Part shown: in pieces, positions 27,501-32,949 of the stretch
Layout of the letters: each line of letters starts with the position of its first letter
Position numbering within the stretch: the stretch's first letter is position 1
NCBI GenBank assembly: GCA_020746105.1
Contig: CM036622.1
Span: forward strand, 37,735,477-37,799,476
DNA from: Trogon surrucura
Lineage: Eukaryota; Chordata; Aves; Trogoniformes; Trogonidae
DNA: 64,000 bases
Direction of reading: 5' to 3'
Program-made: the position numbers and the translations under genes
The notes under the pieces: model-generated
What the model saw: the letters and a program-made list of their open reading frames with translations, nothing else
What the model was told of the DNA's origin: nothing
Database searches by the model: none

Positions 27501-30500
27501 TGAAAAAGAAATACTGGCCGCATATGAAGGAGTTAAAGCTGCTTCGGAAGTGATTGGTACTGAGGCACAGCTTCTCCTAGTACCACGAATACCAGTCCTG
27601 AACTGGATGTTCAAGAGTAAAGTTCCTTCCACACATCATGCCACTGATGCTACATGGAGTAAATGGACTGCCCTAATTACACAGAGAGCTCGAATGGGTC
27701 ATCATAATCGTCCAGGACTTTTAGAGGTAATCGCAGACTGGCCACAAGGTAAAGACCTTGCAGTGCCCCCAAAGGAGGTGGTGACACGTGCTGAGGAAGC
27801 TCCACCATATAATCAGTTACCAGATAATGAAAAGCAATATGCCCTATTTACTGATGGATCTTGCCGCTTTGTAGGAAATCGTCGTAAGTGGAAAGCTGCT
27901 GTGTGGAGTCCCACACGACGTGTTGCAGAGGCAACTGAGGGAGAAGGTGGATCAAGTCAGTTTGCAGAGGTAAAAGCCATCCAGCTGGCCTTAGACATTG
28001 CTGAACGGGAAAAATGGCCAGTACTCTATCTTTATACTGACTCATGGATGGTGGCAAATGCTTTTTGGGGTTGGTTAAAACAGTGGAAGCACAATAACTG
28101 GGAGCGCAGAGGTAAGCCTATTTGGGCTGCTGAACTATGGCAAGACATTGCTGCTCGGCTAGAGAACTTAGTTGTAAAGGTGCGTCACGTAGATGCTCAT
28201 GTGCCCAGAAGTCGTGCTACTGAGGAACATCGACACAACCAGCAAGTGGATCAGGCTGCTCAAGTGTTCCAAATAGACTTGGACTGGGAACATAAAGGTG
28301 AACTGTTTCTAGCTCGGTGGGCCCACGACACTTCAGGACATCAGGGAAGAGAGGGAACATACAGATGGGCTCGTGACCGAGGGGTGGATTTAACTATGGA
28401 CGCTATTGCGCAGGTTATCCATGATTGTGAAATATGCGCCGAAATTAAGCAAGCTAAGCGATTAAAACCTTTGTGGTATGGGGAACGATGGTTAAAATAT
28501 AGGTATGGGGAGGCCTGGCAGATTGATTACATCACACTTCCTCTAACTCGCCATGGTAAGCGCTATGTGCTCACTATGGTGGAAGCAACTACCGGATGGT
28601 TAGAAACGTATCCTGTGCCTCACGCCACTGCCAGAAACACTATCTTGGGCCTAGAAAAGCAGATCTTGTGGCGACATGGCACTCCAGAAAGAATTGAATC
28701 AGATAATGGGACTCATTTCAAAAACAATCTTATAGACAATTGGGCTAAAGAACATGGTATTGAATGGGTATATCATATCCCTTATCATGCACAAGCCTCT
28801 GGGAAAATTGAACGATACAATGGACTGTTAAAAACTACTCTGAAAGCAATGGGAGGTGGAACTTTTAAAAACTGGGACAAGCATTTAGCACAAGCCACCT
28901 GGTTAGTTAACACCAGAGGATCCATCAATCGTGCTGGTCCTGCTCATTCAGAGCCTTTGCATACAGTAGAGGGAGATAAAGTCCCTGTGGTGTATGAAAG
29001 GAATTTGTTGGGGAAGACTGTCTGGGTATTTCCTGCTTCGGGCAAAGGCAAACCCATTCGTGGGGTTGCTTTCGCTCAAGGACCTGGAACTACTTGGTGG
29101 GTGATGATGAAAGATGGTGAAGTTCAATGTGTACCTCAAGGAAATTTAACTCTGGGTGAGAATACTCGATTTAATCCTGTATGATGTTGTTACATAATAC
29201 TAACAGTGTTCAATAAGTGTTTTTCAGAGTAATAAACCAGTGATGACCAGAGCTGACCTCATCAAGTGACATCCAGCAACTGAGCTAGCCTTGTTGAGTG
29301 ACGTCCAGTAACTTCTTTGAAATGAACCTACAACCTGTGGACACGAACTGTAACGAATCTCACATGAACTTTCCTGCCCTGAGAGACTGCCATGATGGAT
29401 AGAACCCACGATTCTGAACTTTATGAACTTACTGAACTTTTTCTATAAGTAGATCATTAGCTCGTGATCAGTATGACGTAAATGGTATGGAATAAGGGGT
29501 GGAATGTCCTGGGTTTAGCTAAAAACCCAGTCCTGTTTAGTGATTTTTTTTTTTTTCTTTTCAGTTTAGTGTCTTCTAAAAGGCTGCACGTTCTGAAGTC
29601 AGCAGCATGTTTCTTCAGACAGTGTGTGCTACTGGCAGTGATAACACCTGATGTTTACAGTCACTGCCTGGGACTGGTATGTAGAAAGGCTCTTGCTTAT
29701 ACTTATTCCTATAGTGACCAAGGCCACTGCTGGCTCTTGTGTGCCACGCTGGGGGTGCTGGGTAGTAAGAGGGGGGCACAAGGAAGTAAAAGGTGGCACC
29801 TCCGGGGGGTAACAGACAGGACAGGTGACCAACGAGAGTATTCCATCCCATATACGTCATATTTAGTATAAATTGAGTGATCACGAGAGTTTCGGGCCTT
29901 CTTTTCGCCCTTCCTTTCTGCAATGGCCGGTGTCCAGAGAGGACTCCATCTGACCTCCTGATTTTGATCCGGATCCTGAGTTCCCGAATCCAGCTCCCTG
30001 TATCCAGCTCCCCGCCGCCGCTGAGCCTGGGGTTTCCCCAGTGTCTCCTGCTCTGCAGCACCAGTGGTGATTTCTATCGGGGGAGGGAGTCGGGTTTGAT
30101 ATCGGGCTACTATCTATAGTTGCATATAATTCTTTACTTTTATCTCTTTACCATTATTCCTATTATTTTCATTAAAGCTGTTCTAGTTTTTTTTCTTCTC
30201 TCACCGGTAAGTCTCTCTGCCTCATTCCCTTTTCTCTTCCCGTTTAGGGGGGGAAGAGGGGGTTAGAGAGCGTCTGTCCGCGTTAGTGGCCGGCCCAGCC
30301 CTAACCCGCGACATACACATAGTGTCTATGTCTGTACATTCACATTTACGTACAATCATATGCTGCACATAATATTACATGTCCAAGTAGCTACATACAC
30401 ACACAGGAACTCTCTCTTACTCTTTTTTGGAGAATGCCCAGCATGATGGGAGAGTCATCTTGACTAGAGTTCCTAGGCACTAACATAGTAATAGGATGAG

Positions 30501-31994
30501 TGTGTGGCTGGAGCTGGAAGAGGTAAAGAACTGCACCACTTACTTGCTGCATTTAAACAAGCTCTTCTATTTTAATTTTTGCTCTCAGGAAGAAACGAAA
30601 TTGTCTTGTGTTAGCATTTAAATAAATCACAAATGTTAAGATTAAATGTAACCTAAAGAATCATACCTTTTGCTTAATGATTAAACCGTCAGAATCTGCT
30701 TAAATAAAGAAAAACAGTTTTAAAGTCCCTGCAAACACTAGGCTTAAATTAATTTCAAGACCTGTAAAGAGACAACAGAAAACATAAACAGCTTGAATTG
30801 TTTAAAACGTGTGTTCCCTCTCATTAAATAAGAAACATCTGTCTTGGGATTCTGAAAGTGGATATAGTCTATCTACATTGTGCCTAAATCAGTCTGCATC
30901 TAGCTTCCAGTATTCTGAAATAAAATTCTTGCTTTTTTAAAAGAATTAAGTAAGTATGCTACATGAGGTAGTTCATCCATCTGAACAGAGAACCGTTTGC
31001 TGAAAAAAAAAAAAACACAGTAAAGACTAGCAATGCTCTTATTTCCAGGATTCAGAGAAGTGTGAGAGACAGGTTTTGCCTTCTGAGCATTCAAAAAAAA
31101 AAAAAAAACCACAGAGAAGAAGAATCTGCCACAAACATCCTTCGTTAAAGCATTAAAAAAAAGCAGCAGCACTTACTAAGATGAACTATGCACAGATCCT
31201 GACAGTCATACTCCCGTTATTTCTCTGGGGACCATTAAAGCCTTCCCTGCGAGCCCACATGTACACGGACTCCCAGGAGCGGGATTTCTTCAGCGAAATG
31301 CAAAGGGACACAACTAAAGGGAGCGCGGAAGCGACTTGTGCCGAGGGGGGTACCCGGGCACGGCAGGACGCGCACACGCTGCCTGCGGGGCTCCGCGATT
31401 TCTACTCACTGGTGTTGTCGAAGGGAATCTGCCTGCACTGGGCGGCGGGCCAGGCGCAGTAGTACACCGCTCCTCCTTCCACGATGTCTGGCTGCGTGGT
31501 GTTGGCTTTGGGAGCTCCCACCAGGACACCGACCCTGCGAACACACCGCGGGAGTCACCGGAGCGGTCGGCACCGACGGGCGGCGGTCCCGGCACGGCGG
31601 GACAGGGGCTGTCACGCCGACGACCGGACCGCGGACGCCGCCGTTCCCCCGCCACCCGCGCCGAAGCCTCCCCGAGCCCCCCGCGCCGGCCTGGCGTGGG
31701 GGGGGGGGGGGGGGGGCGGCCCCCGCTCGGGCACAGCCCGGACCCCGCCAGCCCCCCGGGGAGCGGCTCTCCCGCCGGCGGCGGCACTTACGTGCTGGGT
31801 TCGGGGATGTAAAAGTCCACCGAGTACCCGAAGTAGCTGCCCGGGGGCCCGCTGTACACCGTCAGCTTCTCCTCGTCCAGGTTGAAAGCCACCAGCGCCG
31901 GCGCCCAGAGAAGCGCTGACAGCAGGAGCAGCGGGCACGACCGCTGCCGGCGGCGCGCGCGTCCGGCTCCGCGCCCGCGGCTGAGGCGCAGCAT
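3477..31994 (-). CDS. ITGA8: Integrin alpha-8, 5' part (coding exons 1-8, residues 1-277)
   Basis: This is the alpha subunit that pairs with integrin beta-1 at the cell surface and binds RGD ligands such as nephronectin and fibronectin; that role is family knowledge. The sequence gives eight exons on the minus strand (31410-31534 and so on, listed separately) whose phases join without a break into 277 codons. Visible parts are an arginine-rich N-terminus, a hydrophobic signal core (about residues 21-36), the mature start [14 protein letters not shown], and FG-GAP propeller blades with [28 protein letters not shown] and [13 protein letters not shown]. The wording [26 protein letters not shown] and [10 protein letters not shown] fits ITGA8 better than ITGAV or ITGA5, and the neighbour MINDY3 supports this. 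The gene continues past the left edge. No frameshift or premature stop is seen. Confidence 0.95.
3522..4650 (-). other. ITGA8 intron 7
   Basis: 1.1 kb of AT-rich intron with intact GT-AG ends. No repeat or gene is recognised. Confidence 0.85.
4651..4776 (-). CDS. ITGA8: ITGA8 coding exon 7
   Basis: The exon is 126 nt, with a CAG acceptor and a GTAAG donor. It encodes [20 protein letters not shown] followed by [20 protein letters not shown] and MG (about residues 221-262). SYDDNYMG leads into the next FG-GAP blade. NYS is a potential N-glycosylation site. Confidence 0.95.
4777..5723 (-). other. ITGA8 intron 6
   Basis: 0.95 kb of AT-rich intron. Short overlapping frames on both strands (about 5335-5705) show no protein resemblance. 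Confidence 0.85.
5724..5769 (-). CDS. ITGA8: ITGA8 coding exon 6 (short)
   Basis: The exon is 46 nt, with a TTTTGTAG acceptor and a GTATG donor. It encodes [16 protein letters not shown], the third-blade [10 protein letters not shown] motif that is nearly invariant among alpha-V, alpha-5 and alpha-8 subunits. Confidence 0.93.
5770..6856 (-). other. ITGA8 intron 5
   Basis: 1.1 kb of intron with a CR1 tail at 6173-6240. Nothing else is recognised. Confidence 0.85.
6173..6240 (-). mobile_element. CR1 LINE tail fragment
   Basis: A 68-bp piece reads AGAATCATGAAATGGTTTGA, then GTTGGAAGGGACCTTAAGAT and CCAACCCCCTGCC, the CR1 3' end in minus sense. Confidence 0.85.
6857..6918 (-). CDS. ITGA8: ITGA8 coding exon 5
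   Basis: The exon is 62 nt, with a TTTCAG acceptor and a GTGAGA donor. It encodes [20 protein letters not shown] (about residues 185-205) with the conserved GQGxCQAGFS core. Phases match exons 4 and 6. Confidence 0.94.
6919..9140 (-). other. ITGA8 intron 4
   Basis: 2.2 kb of AT-rich intron. No gene or clear repeat is recognised. Confidence 0.85.
9141..9264 (-). CDS. ITGA8: ITGA8 coding exon 4
   Basis: The exon is 124 nt with a TAG acceptor and a GTAAGT donor. It encodes [20 protein letters not shown] then [20 protein letters not shown] (about residues 144-184). ACAPLYHWR is shared by the RGD-binding alpha subunits, while the following [16 protein letters not shown] stretch is ITGA8-like. 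Confidence 0.95.
9265..11708 (-). other. ITGA8 intron 3
   Basis: 2.4 kb of AT-rich intron. No gene or clear repeat is recognised. Confidence 0.85.
11709..11809 (-). CDS. ITGA8: ITGA8 coding exon 3
   Basis: The exon is 101 nt, with a TTTGTCAG acceptor and a GTAAGT donor. It encodes [34 protein letters not shown] (about residues 110-143), ending on a codon boundary. NQWFGATV is the FG-GAP core of the second blade. Confidence 0.95.
15502..16086 (+). mobile_element. Older ERVL-type solo LTR
   Basis: The 585-bp unit starts TGTCCTGGTTTCAGCTGG and ends GGGGTTAAACCCTGACA, the ends typical of avian ERVL LTRs and similar to those of the provirus at 23204. The flanks GTAAT and GTTAA may be a decayed 5-bp duplication. 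It has a pyrimidine- and TTA-rich stretch before the end. No internal retroviral sequence is attached. Confidence 0.8.
16311..16336. repeat. (GT)13 microsatellite
   Basis: An uninterrupted GT run of 26 bp is followed by AT-rich low-complexity sequence to about 16460. Confidence 0.95.
16530..16930 (+). mobile_element. Old diverged CR1 fragment
   Basis: CR1 3' coding-region wording survives in plus sense, for example CATGGTGAGGGTGATTAAGC and AGACTCCCCAGAGAGC followed by CATCTCCATCCTTGGA. Divergence is high, so this is an old copy; its limits are approximate. Confidence 0.6.
19435..20250 (-). mobile_element. CR1 LINE fragment with 192-codon open frame
   Basis: About 800 bp in minus sense start at the tail (AGAATCATAGAATCATAGAA). 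An open frame at 19528-20106 encodes the end of the CR1 reverse transcriptase protein: [31 protein letters not shown] and [19 protein letters not shown]. The 5' part is lost, which is usual for CR1. It is well preserved, so it is relatively young among the CR1 copies here. Confidence 0.95.
23204..24012 (+). repeat. 5' LTR of the provirus
   Basis: The LTR is 809 bp with TG...CA ends. U3 has a TATAAAT box at 23566-23572. An ATTAAA polyadenylation signal is at 23870-23875, followed by the pyrimidine-rich stretch and U5. A splice-donor-like CACCGGTAAGT lies at 23901-23911, after the polyadenylation signal. Open frames of 80 and 148 codons inside the LTR are repeated exactly in the 3' copy and look like chance. 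Confidence 0.95.
24020..24037 (+). other. Primer binding site, tRNA-Lys(1,2) type
   Basis: TGGCGCCCAACGTGGGGC starts 7 bp after the LTR end. It matches the 18-nt site complementary to tRNA-Lys(1,2), used by foamy viruses, visna virus and Mason-Pfizer monkey virus. This is established knowledge of primer use. Confidence 0.9.
24211..25992 (+). CDS. Gag-like protein with N-terminal membrane segments (593 aa, endogenous retrovirus)
   Basis: This is the first frame after the leader, in the gag position. Three hydrophobic segments are visible (about residues 29-44, 46-66 and 116-137). Between the second and third are four N-glycosylation sequons (NYT, NFT, NYT, NLS) and a cysteine cluster (CDCEC). 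A basic patch (about residue 160) and a serine/aspartate-rich linker follow. A capsid-like region starts near residue 260 ([15 protein letters not shown]). A coiled coil of repeated EKTNESIE-like units follows at about 430-495, and then a basic, asparagine/glutamine-rich tail. No CCHC zinc knuckle is seen. Capsid assignment is by position and partial resemblance to avian ERVL gag. The membrane part is unusual for Gag. Confidence 0.8.
   Translation: MLSVGEMLCHVLLNVGSSLGVKILSKLSSVIWYIVLWFACSGFMTRFLTVLGFFGSVYSAVIWVIGIPEYLKSTMMNFVFNYTFNFTLGNYTNLFANLSIPGFEDCDCECSYFNRKIELLLILMLMPMNLLALWCFCRNLCKSLSITVSFNTQCVSANVAPLTRKKHRRKSIALPTDNTTPGQSPPKVAPSDDSDSDSGKKAGIPVTGKKHLTKTNHPTSDGSDAGKGPSQSKSSDSSGSESDAVVKPLTLRDMRDVRKDFGRREGESYYRWLLRCWDKGVETINLNGKEAKQLGSLSGNAGVDTELAKDDNSLSLWRRLLTAIKNRYTHKDDIPIHTTNWTSMEKGIKFLRELAVREVIYSDPQTILNPDQMPCHKHVIQMFVRSAPPVYKHTLSTMVWALDGDGQVPTVSEVANKARQYEDSTANPQQIQIAAMEKIIEENNRSLEKLIEKAMEKTNESIERAMEKTNQAIEKNSESFEKNNQSLEKLIETLSKRDDRPQWSRVDAVRKYRPSRSTKNDGNLSWNDLWIFLRGYGEDMRNWDGKPTSALRERVSNLRNTNRRQQSATRRNNQNVNVVNTVNQVNPVNQPQN
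26014..29184 (+). CDS. Pol polyprotein: protease, reverse transcriptase, RNase H, integrase (endogenous retrovirus)
   Basis: About 1056 residues are open. Domains in order: retropepsin with VDTGAQ (about 29-34) and LGIDFL; reverse transcriptase with VDYRGLNEV (about 204), LPQGWKHSP and YIDD (about 305-308); RNase H with FTDGSC (about 612) and LYTDSW; integrase with an HHCC finger (HDTSGHQG to CEIC, about 771-806), then QIDY, SDNGTHF and GKIERYN carrying the D, D and E residues (about 836, 896, 932). A C-terminal tryptophan-containing DNA-binding region follows. The frame has no ATG near its start and continues the gag frame after the gag terminator, an arrangement that gammaretroviruses bridge by read-through; whether that happens here is unknown. 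No dUTPase is seen. Confidence 0.93.
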   Translation: MEERDNRVYWTVWIRWPGTLEPRKYRALVDTGAQCTLMPSNHTGTETVTISGVTGGSQQLSVLEAEMSLTGNMWKKHPIVTGPNAPCILGIDFLKKGYYKDPRGYRWAFGIAAVETEDIDQLSSLPKLSEESSVVGLMKTEDQQVPIATKTVHRRQYRTNRDSVVPIHKLIRQLESQGVISKARSPFNSPIWPVRKSDGEWRLTVDYRGLNEVTPPMSAAVPDMLDLQYELESKAAKWYATIDIANAFFSIPIAAECRPQFAFTWRGIQYTWNRLPQGWKHSPTICHGLIHTALERGGAPEHLQYIDDIIVWGNTAEEVFTKGKKIIEILLDAGFAIKRSKVKGPAREIQYLGVKWQDGRRQIPIDVINTISAMLPPTNKKETQSFLGTVGFWRMHIPGYSQIVKPLFDVTRKKNKFQWGPEQQQAFEQIKQEIVQAVALGPIRTGQDIKNLLYTAAGDNGPTWSLWQRAPGETRGRPLGFWSRKYRGSEANYTATEKEILAAYEGVKAASEVIGTEAQLLLVPRIPVLNWMFKSKVPSTHHATDATWSKWTALITQRARMGHHNRPGLLEVIADWPQGKDLAVPPKEVVTRAEEAPPYNQLPDNEKQYALFTDGSCRFVGNRRKWKAAVWSPTRRVAEATEGEGGSSQFAEVKAIQLALDIAEREKWPVLYLYTDSWMVANAFWGWLKQWKHNNWERRGKPIWAAELWQDIAARLENLVVKVRHVDAHVPRSRATEEHRHNQQVDQAAQVFQIDLDWEHKGELFLARWAHDTSGHQGREGTYRWARDRGVDLTMDAIAQVIHDCEICAEIKQAKRLKPLWYGERWLKYRYGEAWQIDYITLPLTRHGKRYVLTMVEATTGWLETYPVPHATARNTILGLEKQILWRHGTPERIESDNGTHFKNNLIDNWAKEHGIEWVYHIPYHAQASGKIERYNGLLKTTLKAMGGGTFKNWDKHLAQATWLVNTRGSINRAGPAHSEPLHTVEGDKVPVVYERNLLGKTVWVFPASGKGKPIRGVAFAQGPGTTWWVMMKDGEVQCVPQGNLTLGENTRFNPV
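29185..29504 (+). other. Post-pol non-coding tail and polypurine tract of the provirus
   Basis: The 320 bp between pol and the 3' LTR have no envelope frame. The polypurine tract AAGGGGTGGAA lies at 29494-29504, directly before the LTR. An imperfect direct repeat lies within: TGACATCCAGCAACT near 29267 and TGACGTCCAGTAACT near 29299. Confidence 0.8.
29505..30313 (+). repeat. 3' LTR of the provirus
   Basis: The LTR is 809 bp and reads identically to the 5' LTR by eye. It is followed by the TACAC target duplication (30314-30318). Confidence 0.95.
31410..31534 (-). CDS. ITGA8: ITGA8 coding exon 2
   Basis: The exon is 125 nt with a CAG acceptor and a GTGAGT donor. It encodes [18 protein letters not shown] and then [20 protein letters not shown]. 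The cysteines belong to the first disulfide loop of the propeller. The loop reads AWPAAQC; the mammalian protein as I recall it has two more residues there (PWPAEGSAQC). The intron between exons 1 and 2 is only 257 bp and very GC-rich, while the next intron is 19.6 kb. Confidence 0.93.
31698..31716 (+). repeat. Poly-G run in ITGA8 intron 1
   Basis: An uninterrupted run of 19 G on the plus strand (C on the transcribed ITGA8 sense strand) lies within the 257-bp intron 1. Such runs can form G-quadruplexes and are prone to length errors in sequencing. Confidence 0.9.
31792..31994 (-). CDS. ITGA8: ITGA8 coding exon 1 (start codon, signal peptide, mature N-terminus)
   Basis: The exon is 203 nt, from the ATG to a GTAAGT donor. 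It encodes residues 1-67 plus two bases. The n-region is unusually arginine-rich ([12 protein letters not shown]), followed by the hydrophobic core [16 protein letters not shown] and a likely cleavage after residue 36. The mature protein starts [20 protein letters not shown], the first propeller strand set. This ATG was chosen because the frame runs directly into the signal core. The frame stays open upstream through the GC-rich island without recognisable protein sequence. Confidence 0.93.
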
Positions 31995-32110
31995 CCTCGC
32001 CCCCCTCGGCGGCCGGCTCCCGCTGGCAGAGCGGACCCGAGGAGCGCGGCTGTGCGGCGCCCGTCCGGTGCCGCGGCGGTCTGCCTGCCGCCGTGGGCTG
32101 GCGGCGGGGC

Positions 32111-32136
32111 GGGGGGGGGGGGGGGGGGGGGGGGGG
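32111..32136 (+). repeat. Poly-G run upstream of the ITGA8 start codon
   Basis: An uninterrupted run of 26 G on the plus strand lies about 115 bp upstream of the ITGA8 ATG, in the promoter or 5' UTR. The length is uncertain because homopolymers of this size are hard to sequence. Confidence 0.9.
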
Positions 32137-32597
32137 CTGGCGAGGGAGGATCGGCCCCGCTCACCCCACCGCCGGGGACAGACGCGCTCGAGCGCCCCCT
32201 GGCGGCCCTTGGCGCCGCGTGAGGCACGGGCAGGCGCGAGGCTGTCGCGAGGAGCTGTCGCGAGGCCCCGCCGCGAGCGCGGTGTCCCGGCGGCGAAGCG
32301 CTTCTTACGGGAGGCGGAGAGAGCCGCGCGGCCCGGGCCCGCGCGCGGGTCCCCGCTGGAGCGGGGCGGGGCGAGGCAGGAGCCGTCCCGCCGGTCCGCA
32401 CGGCGGCCCCGGCGCTGGCTGCCGGCGGGGCCGGCGCTGTGGCCGCGGGGTGGGCGTCGGGGACGCGGACCCCCAGCGCCGGGCCCGACGCGGGGGACCA
32501 GGGTTAGGTTTCTCCATCCATCCTGTCCCAACATGGTGCTCGGGGTGGTTTAGTGCAGCGACCGGGCTGTATCGGGCGAAACCGATTTGTCCTCCCA

Positions 32598-32949
32598 AGA
32601 GATGAACGGCTGAGGGTCCTGGGGCTGTTTAGCCTGGAGAAGAAGAGATTGAGGTGAGACCTTATTGGTCTGTTCTCCCTAGTGACAAATGGTAGGACAA
32701 GGGGAAATGGATCCAAGTTGCGCCAGAGGAGGTTCAGGTTGGATATTAGGAAGAATTTCTTTACTGAGAGGGGTGCCAGGCATTGGAACAGGCTGCCCAG
32801 GGAGGTGGTTGAGGCGCCATCCCTGGAGGTGTTGAAGAGAAGGGTAGATGTTGCCTTGAAGGACATGGTTTAGTGGTGTTGATAGGGCTACAAAAGGTTG
32901 GACTCAATGACCTTGAAGGTCTCTTCCAGCAAAAACTGTTCTATGATTC
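32598..32949 (+). mobile_element. CR1 LINE fragment next to the ITGA8 promoter
   Basis: The plus-sense CR1 3' end encodes [20 protein letters not shown] and [20 protein letters not shown] (frame 32682-32873), followed by a 3' UTR with GGTTGGACTCAATGACCTTG and the tail TTCTATGATTCC. It begins about 600 bp upstream of the ITGA8 ATG, at the edge of the CpG island. Its tail differs from the 19.4-kb copy, suggesting another subfamily. Confidence 0.92.

Larger units (their letters stand above)
23204..30313 (+). mobile_element. Whole-looking ERVL-type (class III) endogenous retrovirus in ITGA8 intron 2
   Basis: A 7110-bp provirus is bounded by two 809-bp LTRs that start TGTCCTGGG and end CGCGACA, and is flanked on both sides by the 5-bp duplication TACAC. 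Internal parts in order are: tRNA-Lys(1,2)-type primer binding site, leader, gag-like frame, pol frame (protease, reverse transcriptase, RNase H, integrase), a 320-bp non-coding tail with a polypurine tract, and the 3' LTR. There is no env frame. I found no difference between the LTRs by eye, so the insertion looks recent. It runs antisense to ITGA8, the orientation commonly tolerated in introns. The polymerase wording ([17 protein letters not shown]) places it near ERVL elements. It looks whole, with no obvious breaks. Confidence 0.95.
11810..31409 (-). other. ITGA8 intron 2 (19.6 kb) hosting the retroelements
   Basis: This intron holds the ERVL-type solo LTR (15502-16086), an old CR1 (about 16530), a (GT)13 run, a CR1 with an open frame (about 19435-20250) and the provirus (23204-30313). 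Stretches 11810-15501, 16931-19434, 20251-23203 and 30314-31330 are AT-rich with no gene or clear repeat that I recognise. Without the provirus it would be about 12.5 kb. Confidence 0.85.
31330..32560 (-). promoter_or_regulatory. CpG island over ITGA8 promoter and exons 1-2
   Basis: The base composition switches abruptly from AT-rich to strongly GC- and CpG-rich over about 1.2 kb that covers exons 1 and 2 and several hundred bases upstream of the ATG. This is the usual form of a vertebrate CpG-island promoter. The transcription start is not determinable by eye; no clear TATA box is seen. Many open frames on both strands here are by-products of the composition. Two long guanine runs lie inside (entered separately). 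Confidence 0.8.

Noticed and set aside
31792-31994. ITGAV or ITGA5 as the identity of the integrin
   Set aside because: The exon 2 and 4 wording ([26 protein letters not shown]) and adjacent MINDY3 fit ITGA8.
31314-32605. Many long frames in the CpG island on both strands
   Set aside because: GC-rich sequence lacks stop codons. Only the ITGA8 exon 1 and 2 readings match a protein and have splice sites.
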